DNA from: Gnetum montanum
Taxonomy: Eukaryota > Streptophyta > Gnetopsida > Gnetales > Gnetaceae
Length of the DNA stretch: 64,000 nucleotides
NCBI GenBank assembly: GCA_015680685.1
Contig: MNCI01007731.1
Location: 693,602 to 757,601, forward strand
Direction of reading: 5' to 3'
Shown here piece after piece: positions 1-12,011 of the stretch. Numbering within the stretch: position 1 is the stretch's first letter; every line of letters begins with the position of its first letter. A program made the position numbers and the translations under genes. The notes under the pieces are model-generated. The model was not told the DNA's origin and made no database searches. It saw only the letters and a list, made by a program, of their open reading frames with translations.

Positions 1-324
1 CCCCTATGCTAATGCAAGAAGTGCATTGATACACACTACGTAGCACACCCCCTTCTAGCACACTTTGCTTGCCAAGTTCAAATGAGAGCCAAAACATCAG
101 GGAACATGTCAAAAGGCTCCTAGGATTTTTGAAAAAATCTAGAAACATTATAAGAAGCCTAAAGCATGTATAAAGCCTAGCAATGTGATAATAAAGGCTA
201 TGATACAAACTTGAAGGATGGAAATCTTAACCACGTGCATGAAAATCATAATCAAAGGATGTGAAATACTTCTCAATTCTAGCGCTTTCCATCAACTTAG
301 AAAATTTCACTAGACAACTCATCA
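1..324 (-). mobile_element. Start of an LTR of an Athila-like Ty3/gypsy element (family Y), cut by the window edge
   Basis: Read on the minus strand, an LTR begins with TGATGAG at 324, directly after a G-rich polypurine tract. The same junction (GTGGGGGTA then TGATGAG) starts the minus-strand LTR at 36,262, and a decayed version starts the 3' LTR at 24,264. The other end lies outside the window. The LTR assignment rests on the junction and on the coiled-coil ORF upstream of it, which this family also carries at 36.5-37.7 kb. Confidence 0.6.
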
Positions 325-340
325 TTCCCCCATGATTGAG
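325..340 (-). other. Polypurine tract of the family-Y element
   Basis: The minus strand reads CTCAATCATGGGGGA immediately before the LTR start. The equivalent tract at 36,263-36,280 reads CAGTCGTGGGGGTA. In LTR retrotransposons this purine run primes plus-strand DNA synthesis and marks the inner edge of the 3' LTR. Confidence 0.6.
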
Positions 341-589
341 TAAAGCTAGTTTCATAATTTTAATACCCAAACATAAAACCAGGACTTGATGTATAACATG
401 ATCAATGCAAAGAAATACAGTTGCAAAAATATATAGACCATTACAATAATACAATATAAGACATCTTACTAAGAGGTACTAAGGAGTGATGGCTAAGCGA
501 AGAAGCTTCCTAACATGTCTACTTGATATAAGAAGAAGCCTAAAGAGCTAGCTATGAACATGTAAAATCTCTAAAGCTAGGTATGAAGG

Positions 590-2530
590 TTCATTACTCT
601 TACTTGAAGCTATTTATCTTATTCATGCAATAGTCCTTACTCTCATAGAAGTGCCTATCACCATTCCTTAGCATTAGCCAAGAATTACTCAAGGTTTCTC
701 CTCACCTACAAAAGCTCACACTAAACTACATCTAACTTGACCACCATTTGATGAAGTTTCTCTTCTAGCTCTATATGTAGTTAACTTGTAGAATTTAGAA
801 CCACAAAAAGATACGTCTTCCATTTTTCAATTGTGTCCTCTTCTACTTCCTTGAGTATCCTCACAAGGATTGTGATAGCTACATTGTGACAAAGGATGTA
901 CATGTTCTCCAAGAAGTACATCTTCTTTTATAGTGTTGAATTACTTGTGGTTATTTATCAGAGTTTGGTATGCATGATGTTAAGTTTCTCCTTCATCTTA
1001 TGCCTCTCTCCTATTACTTTCTCATTGAGTAGAGCTATAAGTTTTGTGTAGTCTACATACCTTAACATCCAAAGTTACCTAGTCAATTAGATGAATATTT
1101 CTAAGCTCATTAGTTTCCCTAGTAGTCTTTTTTTTGTCAAAATCTATCACAAGTTCTAGTGCTTCTTCTTTGTATAAGGATATTTGTCTTAAAATTGGGT
1201 CATAATTTTACTTTCATCTTTCAACCTTTGTACTTTCTAAGAAAGGGAAAGTACTTACTTCTCTTTCTCTTGGCTCATCCTCTTCCATTCTTGGGATTGG
1301 TCCTTCAACATTTTGATTTACCACTCTAATCCATCTTTTATAAACAAGGCCTTTTCACCAACCTACTATGCCTAAAATAACTGAACTTGTAGGTGTTTGA
1401 TCTACATGTTTAGAGTGATTATGGAAGGTTATAATACCAATGGTGTAATGTATCCTAGCTATTCCTAGAACTATCATACCTTTGCCTAACTTTTCTATAA
1501 CTCCCTTAGATAGAAAGTTCTATTAGCATATACAGTTTCTAACTTAGCATGTATCTTGATCAATATAGTCTCCACTATACTATTAATGTTCCTCATTAGT
1601 AGCTTGGTACTTGAACTGACTCTTTGCTTATCTTCTACCTAGTGGCTAGTTGTAGGTTGATCAATGATTACTTGAAAGACGTCTATTGCATAATGGACAT
1701 TATTCATGTTGTGCCTCAATTACTGTGAAGAGGAGACAGTCCATGGAGGAACATGGACCTAAGAGTAAACATGTACATCATGATAGACCATGGGTGAATC
1801 ATCCAGCAATGAAGAAGAAAACTGAAATAGATCTTCTCTAATAGGCTCATCATTCATGATGGCTTTCATCATGTCTAAAAAGTTACTCCTAAGATCTAGC
1901 AAACCCTTGATATGAATTATGGCAACCTACCCCTAATCTTCAACATGAAAAATGGATCAAAAACCTTTGCTAGGAAGACATTTTTGGCTTTTCTTGATGA
2001 GAAAACTAGGAGGCCAAGAGATAGATCCACTAGGCCATCACATGTGTCTAAGTTATGAAGCTTGAGGCATAGATGATGCCTTCATTCAATGCATGTGGAG
2101 ATGATCTAAAGGATGGATGTGAGATAACTCAATAGAAGGCATCTCATCCTCTAAATTAGGTATTATCCTAATGACCTATAGACATTTCCTTGGGATTACA
2201 ACCATTATGTTCACCTAGTTTGACATTTCCATGATTGTGAGATTCCTTCCCATATGATTGGTTATGCTTGCTAATTCATAGAGTTTTTCGATTAATCCTA
2301 AAAAGGCATAAACCTCCCTCTTATCTTGGGCCACCTCTTTGAAATTCTAGATCAAGGCCTTGTAGAGGAAGTAATGGATGCTTATGATGCATGTTTCTCT
2401 GATCATTGCCACAATCTTGATCCTCTTGATGGAGATATCCAATAGTCATTTGGTGGATATAAAGTTATATGTGGCAATTTTGTACATAGCATTGTGAATC
2501 AAGGAAAGCTTAGACATCTTCACATTTGTT
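590..2530 (-). pseudogene. Decayed long coiled-coil ORF of a family-Y (Athila-like) element
   Basis: On the minus strand long stretches read as protein if TAG and TGA are taken as decayed CAG and CGA. An N-terminal stretch lies at about 2,530-2,090 (it includes EVYAFLGLIEKLYELA and ends in an acidic part). A heptad-rich stretch lies at about 1,180-600, with motifs such as LQQITTSNSTLQKKM and LHIELEEKLHQMVVKL. The heptad part resembles, in composition and in short motifs, the minus-strand ORF at 36.5-37.7 kb (LTRQLWMLRYVDY here, LTKYMDLVNLWYA there). Both ORFs sit just upstream of the same polypurine tract and LTR. I do not recognise a conserved enzymatic domain. It could be a gag- or env-like position protein or a captured coding sequence. 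Confidence 0.5.
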
Positions 2531-3639
2531 TTATATATGTTAAACTCTTGAAATAAAACTTTTGACTTGAGTGTGGGCTCAATATTTTGGATCCATAGCC
2601 ACTAATTATTAACTAGCTCATTTAGAGATCATGTGACCCTAGAGATTGCCCATGTCAAAAGAGGCATAAGATTTCCACCAACAATGGTCATGATACCATC
2701 TACTATAAGGTTTTAGTAAAATTATTCTACCTCATGTCAATACCAAATAAATGATTACATGACATACTTATAAAAGCACATCCACTGTAGTGACTTTGTA
2801 AGCTCAGAAGAAATGAGCTTAAGAAATTGAGGATAACTTTGTTTTCTTCATGGATCGATTACAACTAGATGTTGTGTGCACCCACACTACCTTGGATGTC
2901 ACTTGATTCATCATCATTCGATAGCAATTTTGACACTTGTTTAGCTACCTACAATTATGCATATGCTTGACTTGAATACCAAGAAGCAACTACTTTCCTC
3001 CTAATTTACTTCTAACTGGAGGTCTTTCTAGAAATGTTCTAGATCAAAAGATATAAGTTGTTCTCCTTCCTCCTTCCTAGAAACCAATGGTTCATGCATG
3101 GGCCTTGAAATAAGGGCTTGAAATTAATCAACCTCTACCTTCCTTGGTCTATAGAGCTTTGATCATAATTTACCTAACATGTAAAGCTGTAAAGACTACT
3201 AAAAAATGAGTCCCTTATACATTATACTATCATTGCAAAAATTGCATGTGAATGAAAATGATAAGCATAACCCTTCAAAACACTTGAAAAAAATTATCAT
3301 AACTATGAAATAATGGCATGCATGGATAACTAAGAAAAAATAGAATAGAAATGCTTATATAACTATCAAATGCATCAAATACATATCTAGATTGATGATT
3401 CTTCCCCACAACTGAGTTATAAGACATTATGCTTGAACCACGTTAAGAATACCAAGAATAAGAAAGACCAAGAAGAATGCATCTAAAAATATCACTAATG
3501 TAACCTCATGATAAAATATAGTAGAGTTTTTCTTGTTTGTGGCTTAAGAAAGTAAGAAAAAAGAAAATTTCAAGAAGGAAAAGTGTGAAATGGGCTTGAT
3601 AGGATCCTTCCCCCTCCAACCTCCCCCTCTCCTCCTAAA
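2531..3639. other. No gene recognised; probably upstream part of the same decayed element
   Basis: AT-rich sequence with many stops in all frames. Some minus-strand stretches look coding-like but no family motif could be fixed. No RNA gene, LTR border or tandem repeat was seen. Confidence 0.3.
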
Positions 3640-5100
3640 CCCAATTTATATTAGTTTGTTGGCATGAATGGATACACAATACCAAATTTCTAGAATCTTT
3701 TTCAGGTGGTGGTGGATGCAAGTGGAATCTCCATTGAAGGGGTACTTTCACAAGATGGAAGACCTATTACTTTTCATTTTAAAAAACTAAATGAGTAAAG
3801 ATAGAGATGCATCATGTACGATTAGGAATTGTATGTTAATCTTTAAGAAATCAACCATTGGAGGTATTATTTGTTACCAAAGAAGTTTACTTTGATGATT
3901 GACCACAAAAAACTTCAATTTCTCAATTTCCAAAAAGAGTTAAATGTCAAATACATGAAGTGAATGACATAATTATAGGAGTTCAATTTTTTGCTTAAGC
4001 ATACAAGAGGAAAATTCAATGTAGTACTATATGCATTATCTAGGGTGCATGTCATGCATTTCAATGTTCCTCATGTGCAAGGTATGAATGATTTTAATGA
4101 TTTGTATGAACATAGTTTATATTTTGGATAGGTTTGGAGAAGCCTCAAAGAACCATTCCTAGGTAGAGTAGATCAATTAAAGAACTATCACATCCAAGGT
4201 AAATTGTTACTCAAGAATGGAAATATTTTTGTTCCCAATTATGATTTGAAAGGAAAGATTTTTGCTAAAAAACATAGTAGTGGCATGATAGGTTACATGG
4301 GTAGAGATAAGAAATTGGAGGATGTGGGTAGGTACTATTTTTATCCTAGAATGGCCTCTAAAGGCTCCAAATTTATGAAGGAATATTTGACATATTAGAA
4401 ATTCAAGGGAGATAAAGTAGTTGATGGACATTATATATCTTTTATAATTTCAAAAGCATCTTCAAAAAGTGTGTCAATGCACTTTGTGATTAGGATTTCA
4501 AAAAATGAAAATTATGCTATCTTTATGGTGGTGGATAAATTATTTAAGATGGCACATTTCATTCTAGTCAAGAAGGTGAGTGATTCATCTCATATTGCAA
4601 AGTTTTTTTTTTTCTAGCATGTTATGAGGTTTCATGGAATTCCTTTGAAAATTATTAGTAATAGATACTTCATGTTTACCAGACATTTTTATATGTTCCT
4701 TTGCAAGATTTTAGGGATAAAATTGAATTCTTCTAGTGAATACCATCCATAGTCCAATGATTAAATTGAAGTGATCAACAAAACTTTACTTAATATATTA
4801 AGGTATTTGTGTGTAGGACAACCTAACAAGTAGAAGAAATTATTGTATCATAATGTGTTTTCCTATAATAATGCTTCTCATGTTACTATTGCGAAAATTC
4901 CATTTGAATGTAATTATGATTTTGGTCAAAAGCATGTGGATAAATCAAGGATCTTTGGTAGAGAATCTCAATTGAGTGTAGACTTTGTGAAGGAGAGGAT
5001 GGATCTTCATGCTTAAGTAAAAAAAAAATCTAAAGAACATAATCTTTTCCATCTTCATGATTTGCAAAAAGGTATCTTCATCTAGGCATTAAAAAATTAG
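3640..5100 (+). pseudogene. Ty3/gypsy RNase H and integrase relic
   Basis: From about 3,735 the plus strand reads as a retroviral-type RNase H (VLSQDGRPITF, then HWRYYLLPKKF, LMIDHKKLQFLNFQKEL and the C-terminal LKHTRGKFNVVLYALSRV). This is the usual end of the Ty3/gypsy RT-RNase H block. It is followed by integrase: a linker with YFYPRMASKGSKFM, the core VVDKLFKMAHFI, then VMRFHGIPLKIISNRYFMF (the aspartate of the second catalytic motif has become N), SSSEYHP and PFECNYDFGQKHVD. Stops are TAG, TGA or TAA, with small frame losses. RT, protease, gag and both LTRs were not found, so this is a fragment. The integrase style suggests a chromovirus-type lineage, which is an inference. Confidence 0.8.
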
Positions 5101-7047
5101 TTGCTAAAGTCAAATTAAAACTACCTATTTTAATCTCTGATAATGATATTGGACAACTGCTTATTGTTGGGGCTTAACAATTCTTGAACATTCTAGGAGA
5201 TGAACTTCATGACGGCATAATTCTTAACTTGGTTCTTTCTTCAATATCCATGATAGAATAAAAGGGATTAACTTGCTCAAAATTAAAAATAATAGGCTTA
5301 CAGTTTCAATGAGTAATATTCTCTAGATTTATTGAGTTTTTACACTTTAGGACTATTACATTTGATGTGTTACTTCTTTCCCTCTAAGTATAAGAACCTC
5401 CTAAAATCATTGTATCGTTGTTTGGAACTTTAGATACTTCTTGGAAAATAGAATTTGAAGGTGGTACCTTCTTTATTTTTTTTACATAGCCTTTTGTCCA
5501 TCCATCTTCTTGAGCGTTCACTTGCTTTTCTAAGAGTTAATCCAAAGTATTTGCAATCCCTTTTCCAGAATTTTTCAAGTCCCTTATGTTTTCTTAATTT
5601 CTTCTACTAATTTAACTTCAATAGCATTTTTGGTGATGGGTTTGGAAAAGGTAAAAATATTGTGGGATGATTTATGATAATAAAAACATGCATTAGGAAT
5701 AGTAAGATAGGAATTGTTTGGTTCCAAAATCTTTCATTTGTATGCTAGCTCAATGGAAGATAAAAGTTCTTTGCTTAAATCCAATTTTACTTGAACTTTT
5801 TAAAGTCAATAGAAGATGAACATTCTTTACATAAACCTAGTTTTACACAAATTCTTCAAGTTGGCTAAGCACAAAAATCACTTTGTTTTTCTAAAAATAG
5901 CACTTTACTGAAGTGGTAAAGAATATGACAAAGAATCAAAGAATTTCTTGAAAATAATTTAAAAATAAGTGGTAAAGAATGTGAATAGGCTAAGAATGAA
6001 GTGAGAATTGCTAATTGCCTTATTGAAAATCTAAAACATTGTGAGAGAAAGGGCAAAGCCTTAGTATGCATAGAATTGGCCTAGTTTCTATTCCCATTGT
6101 TTAAACTTAATTCTAAAGTAATTATAAAGTAACTCTAATGTTTTTAGAGAAAAAATATATTTACATCCATCCATCAAACATACTTTCTAAAATAATAAAG
6201 AAAAATTGATTTTATAATCATGCCCTATAATAATTGGAATTATTAATGTTTACATGGTTTTGGTTCCTATTCTAGATGAATAACAAATGATAGCATCATG
6301 TTAAAGATGTGATCATGATTTTAAATTTCACAATACTTGTAATAGTTGGATCCCAAAACTACTTGACCATGTGTATTCCTAAGATATATAAACAACACTG
6401 CACTCCATTAGAACTTAGGTAGAACATGAAGCATGACTTGAACTTGTGACTTTTTGCTTGCATGATACTTGATAGACAATGAGATAATTAGCTAACCTAT
6501 TTCTCATTGGATTGATTTGATAATTTATAACTATAGAGGCATCATTGATATCTCTATCAGATTTTCAAAGTTATTACTAATATGAAAACATTTGACATTG
6601 TATGGTTTACATTTTTGTATATTAGTTCATTTAAATGAATCTTTGAGATGTCAAATAATTTTTTAGCATCAAAATTATTTATATTAAACATGTAAATTGG
6701 TTCATTTCCTATATTTTTTAATGTTTGAGAGCTAAAATGTCTTTGTTTCTTTTCTACTAAATGTTGGGAATTTTAGTTGATTTCCAGTAAATCAGACTTC
6801 AACCATAATTCTTTTTAAGCAATTTCAAAAATTTAAATTGCTCATACTCATCACCATATCATCAAAAATATGAAGGGAGATAAAAACAACAATAAACTTG
6901 AATTTTTACAATAGTGGTTGCATCAACCAATTTTACCAACACCAATTTTTTGTGTCAGCTAGTTGCAACAACATGGGCCTTGTAAAAGAAGTTACAGAAA
7001 TGAGGAGGATAAAAATTTTTGCCTTTCTCATACTTTTTTAAAAGTTC
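5101..7047. other. No gene recognised
   Basis: AT-rich, stop-rich sequence. The small ORFs show no recognisable domain. A weak coding-like plus-strand stretch around 5,860-6,070 is interrupted many times and matches no family I know. No LTR ends, terminal repeats or RNA genes were seen. Confidence 0.3.
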
Positions 7048-10000
7048 TTTTTTTTTTTTCAGAAATGGTGGGGAAGTTGTATTATATACAAAAAAGAGGT
7101 ACAAAAAATGAGGGTGAGCAAAGCAACTCCCTTGGGGTCAAAGATAGGGAACAAGAACTCCCTTTTACAAATGGAAGCATAAAAGTGTGGGATTAAAGAA
7201 GAACCATCATTAGAGAATCATTCCCCATCCCCATATTATAAAAAATAAGAATAGGATCAAGTAGCTCATAAAACTTCAAATTCCAACAACATATACCATT
7301 GGCATAGAGACAAAAAAAAACACCTCATCATCTAAGTAGGGAAAGGGGCTTGTAGCCAAAAATTAGTCTTTTCTTTGGGTGGATCCTATCTATAGTATTT
7401 CTCCCAGCCTCATATTTGATAAGATTAAAGGCTTCCTTAAATCTTTAAAATTTCCTCTAATGGTCTTCCCTTTGATGAGGTGTTAAATTTTGGACTTTGT
7501 TTGGATGTAGAGTGAAGAAGGTCTTCTTCTTGAAAAACTCCTTAAGCTTGCTTCATGATGTCCTTTTGTGAATTCCTAACTCAACCTAAGGACAGTTGCC
7601 TTTCCCTTTTTGAAATATAATTTTCCTTCCTTTTAAAAATAAAAATTATTTTTTAAATTTTCACTTCTTCCCATGGTCACATCGACATTCTTCCCATGGT
7701 CACAGACTCCTCCTTCTACAATCTAACTCCAAGTGCAACAAATTGAGCTAGTGGAGACAACGGTCACAAGCAATAAATTAAATCATTGCGTGCTTTGCAC
7801 AAAGTCCACCTCACCACCATTGCTAACAAGTACCCATTCAAATTTAAAGGAGTTGAACGTGCCATAGGCCACCAAGTGTTCACTGAATAATTGCATTGAT
7901 AAGTGAAATGATTAATTTTTTATAGGGCTCTTGTGCATAATGGACAAGAATCATTAAGGTTTAGCCCCCTCACCTATAGGATAGCTTGCATAGGTAATGA
8001 TTCATGATTTATTAATCAAAGAAAAACCTTAGTCTTCTTAAGAAGCTTATCTTTCCAAATATTTCTCCATCCTTCAACTGGGGAATACTTGTTCTTAATA
8101 ATGTCCTGAGGTGATGCTTATGACAACCCTCCACATTCCATCTTGCTAGCATGAGTGCATATAGAACACCAAACATGTGAATCATGGCACACTATTTCCC
8201 ATTGTTGGTACCTACTCTGCATGATATGCACCCACTACACTAAGGTATCTCTAGATTACAAAAGTTGGTTAGTGAGACATTGGTAGCCCATTGAAATTAC
8301 ATATTGAAATTTGAGAAGCCCTAGTTCTCTAACCTCCCTAGGCTTGGCCACTATATCTCAACCCACCATATGCATCCTCTCATCTCCTTTACCCTGTGAC
8401 TAGATAAAATTTCTAACTAGTTGATCTACCTTAGGTATAATGCCCAAGGGAGGATATTCCACCAACACAATAAACCTAGAAAGGATAGAGAGAATAGGAG
8501 GTGCTAATACACTTCTACCCATCCTAGTAAAGAAGTTGGTGGTCCAATGCCTGATGTATTATTGAAGTTTTTGTAGAAGAGAAGACCAAGTTCATTTTCT
8601 CTACTAGGCATAAATGGGAAGACCCAAGTAAGTGTCCTATTTAGTGCCTAAGAGTATCCCCAATAGCTAAGAAATCTTTTCCTTGAGACATCCCATAGTG
8701 TTAATCAGGTGTAGAGTAGACTTCCCCAATTAATTTCCAACCCAATTTATTGAGCCATTTTTCCCAATGTACTATTAATTGCATGAACTTGAGGGATAGA
8801 CACACATGAAAACATAATGGTATTATTAGCATTTTGTTTAGCCAAGCAATCTACCCATGCAATTTTTAGCCCTCCTATGCCTTCCAGCTTGCAATATGAT
8901 TATAAGGTGTCCATAGCAAGAATAAACAGTTTGAGGGAAAGAGGGTCCCCTTGACACAATCCCCACTTAGGGAGGAAAAACCCTAAAGCTTCCCACCAAT
9001 ATCAAAAGAATAAGCCCCATAAGTTTATATTTAAATACATAATCTGACAAATCTGTGATTGAATCCTTTACATAACATTATATCCTTCAAAGTGTCCCAA
9101 ATAAGAGTATCATACACATTGGTAACATCAAGTTTGACACACATACTTGGGTACCCAACAGTCTATAGAGAGTTAATGATCTCCTACAACAAAGTAATCT
9201 AATCTTGGATGAAATGATCCTTAATGAGATTCATTTGATTACTTCCCATCAAGCTTGACATTAGCAATGCTACCAACATGCAAGCATCTTAGTAAATAGG
9301 TAGATCAAGGTGTTGTAGACCCCAATTGAATGAAATTGAGAGGGATCAGAGGGGTCAACTAATTTGGAAATTAGAACAATTTTGGAATAATTAATTTCTT
9401 GATGAACTTGTTACCATAAGAGCACCAAGTTGAAAGCATCTAAGAGATTCCTTCCTAGAAGATCAGAAAATGCCCAAAAAAATTCCACCAGCTACCCATC
9501 AGGTCCAATTGCCTTGTTTGACTTCATAGAAGCCAATGCTTCTCATACCTTTGTCCAAGTAAAAGGTTCCAAAAGTTAACTATTCTTTCCCTTGCCAATC
9601 TCTGACTATAGAGGCATAGATAGCAAGAGAGTACTTTTCCTGCTCCAAATATTGGCCCAATATTTATGCATCACCTATGCAATCTTTTGGGTGTTGCTTA
9701 GAGTAACACCTTCTTATATCAACTTGATACTTTTGGTCTAACCATTGGACTTTACAATACCAAAAAAGAACCTTGTATTCCTATCTCCTTCCTTTAGCCA
9801 ATTAATCAATGCCTGTTGTTTCCAATAGATTTCCTCTTCTATAGAGAGGACTCGTAATTCTTTTAGGACTACTTATTCAAGATCTTCTACTAGCTCTCCC
9901 ATTTCCTATAGAGCTTGGAGCTCTACTAGTGACATGAGTATCATCATTTTTTTTGTTCTAAAAGAATACTTCTCTTCCATTCATATAGAGTGAATGATTT

Positions 10001-11170
10001 TCTTAAGCTAGTTAAGGCCTTCATTAGGAAAGTTACATAGATTAACCAGCAAATGATAATTAGCCCAAATAGTTGCCAACAATGGCCTGAGCCATGGCTT
10101 CAGCAACCATGATTGTTCAAAATGAAAGGGGGAAGGCATTTGTCATTGTGTCCATCCCACTTAGCAAATGATAGAATGGTGATTTAACACCTACCTCTCT
10201 TTCCCATATACCTACACCTTAGTATTCATGAGGATGTTGATGCTAACCTAAACTCTATCAATCTAGGAAACAACCTAGCCTTTTCCCTAGCATCTATTAC
10301 TCTAAGTGAAATGTCATCTAATGATGTCCATATCCACCAAGTCATGAGTCTACGGGAAAGCCAAGAACTGTGGACTACTAGGTGGCTCCACGGTATCATC
10401 GCCAAATTTCTCCCAACCATGTAGGAATTGGTTGAAATCCCCCATCATAATCCATTACTATTTATTTGACACTTATAGCATAATTTTGTTAAGCTTTTCC
10501 AGTCATACCTCCCAAGCTTAGGCTCCATAGAAGTTCATGAGTCATATACCTACATCAATTAGAAAAATAATAATACTCCAAGAAGAAGAATCTACTAGGG
10601 TATAGGGCAACCATGCTAGTACAGCTAGACCACTAGCCTAACCTTGAGTAGCCACCAGTTGCACATGCCACCCATCCCACTTGATAAAGTGTGACTCCAT
10701 AGCTAGTAGCTTGGTTTCTTATAAATATACCACATCATAGCCTTCTCTCCTTATAATATCTCATAGGGCATTTATTTTATAGGGTGTACCTTGGCCTCTA
10801 TAGTTCCATGATAAAATCTTCATGACTTACTAGTGATTTTTTCTGATAGACCTCTTTCAAGGTGGGTTGTAACCCTATGTCTACCTCTATTTGTATCTTT
10901 TTATTCTGAGCCACCAATTTGAGAGGTCTCCTAGCCCTCCTACGTTTCTAAAAAATTGGAGACCCCCAAAGTTGTGGTGAAACTAGAAAATCCCCAGGAG
11001 CATTCTTAGTAGCTACCAAGATCTTTTTCATTTGAGGGAATGTCGAACCCTTAACAACTACAACCTAATCCCCTAGTGAATAGTTCCCAAGAAACTCCAA
11101 AAACTTAGATCCAAACTAGAGCCCTATGTAACAAATTAGGGTTGCAGTGAGCACTAGGCTGCTAGTGTGT
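7048..11170 (-). mobile_element. L1-type plant LINE (copy 1), nearly full ORF2, minus strand
   Basis: The 3' end is a 12-base T run at 7,048-7,059, which is the poly(A) tail on the minus strand. It is preceded by a typical plant LINE 3' UTR (TTTTGTATATAATACAAC on the minus strand, about 7,078-7,100). ORF2 runs from a start reading MKILSWNYRG at 10,823 down to about 7,930, in the order endonuclease, reverse transcriptase, zf-RVT. Sequence from about 10,850 to 11,170 reads as the C-terminal tail of ORF1. The 5' border is uncertain. All domains are stop-ridden, so this is a dead copy. Confidence 0.8.
7930..10823 (-). pseudogene. LINE ORF2: endonuclease, reverse transcriptase, zf-RVT (copy 1)
   Basis: The protein would nick target DNA and reverse-transcribe the LINE RNA. 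The minus-strand start at 10,823 reads MKILSWNYRG, the signature of the AP-endonuclease domain. At about 10,400 comes GDFNQFLHGWEKFGDD and then LVDMDI with a decayed FTWSNR..IDRV motif. The RT region includes LCLGIKID-like palm remnants around 8,940-9,140. At about 8,825 a degenerate catalytic box reads AKQNANNTIMF, where the family has FADDTLLF, so both catalytic aspartates are lost. After it comes VRNFI near 8,410 and the zf-RVT start IWKDKLLKKTKVFL at about 8,050. The usual length is about 1,200-1,300 residues, so this copy is close to complete but inactive. Confidence 0.75.
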
Positions 11171-11230
11171 AAGCACTAAGCCCTACGCACTCAAAAATCC
11201 AATTTCAAATTTATAATTAAATTTTAAAAA

Positions 11231-11980
11231 TTGAAATTTATTGGAAACCATAGTAGGAAAGAATGGGTTTCTTTGGTAAGTTTATTTCCTTTGACAGTTT
11301 TACACTATCAAAGGAACGAATGGGTTTCGTGTGTTTCTATGTGTGGTGGTCCCTTTCCTCCATTGACCTCTAGAGGGAAGTCATTGTGCGGTTACCACCT
11401 AGAGAAGAAAAACTTACCATTGTGTATGAGAATGTACCAAAATTTAGGTCACCACCTACTTTGAAGAAGATTCCTAAGCCTAGGTCAACCTAGGGTGGTG
11501 TAGAGGCATATACAATCTATCGAAGGAATAACCACACCACCAAGGAATGTAGAGCCTAAAGCAAGGTTAAGGGGTCAACCAGATGTTACTACTAAAGATG
11601 GATGAACGTTGGTGAAGTGAAAGCATTGGTTGACCTAGATTGAGGTGGTGACATGACTCTTTGGGTCTGGAGGACTATGTGCCTCCATTTTCTCAATGAC
11701 AAGTTAGGGTCGATTCCCCCTCCTTGGGTTCCCCTCCTCTTATTAAGGGTACTTTGTCACCTCTTAGAGGAGTGCTACCTTTGTTGGGGGAGTGGGTTTT
11801 AGTTGTGCACAACTCAAATGTGTTGGCAATGAAGGAGATTGTTGTGCTAGAATCACAAGAGGAAAACCAAGGTTTTTAGGTGTTTACTAAACCTAGAAAA
11901 GGGGGATGCCCATCTAGCCAAAAAACCCTTATTAGGAAAAAAATTAGATACTAATTTTGGATTTCAAGTAATTCTTGAGG
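11231..11980 (+). pseudogene. LINE ORF1 remnant with decayed zinc knuckle (copy 2)
   Basis: ORF1 of plant L1 elements is an RNA-binding protein with a DUF4283-like domain and a CCHC knuckle. Here an open stretch at 11,231-11,464 ends in LPLCMRMYQNLGHHLL, which has the position and the GH core of a CCHC knuckle but lacks two cysteines. Basic C-terminal residues (GGCPSSQKTLIRKK) at about 11,905-11,950 precede the ORF2 start. Several TAG and TGA codons interrupt it. Confidence 0.5.
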
Positions 11981-12011
11981 AGGCTTACAAGAAATAGTCT
12001 GTAAGTAGACC

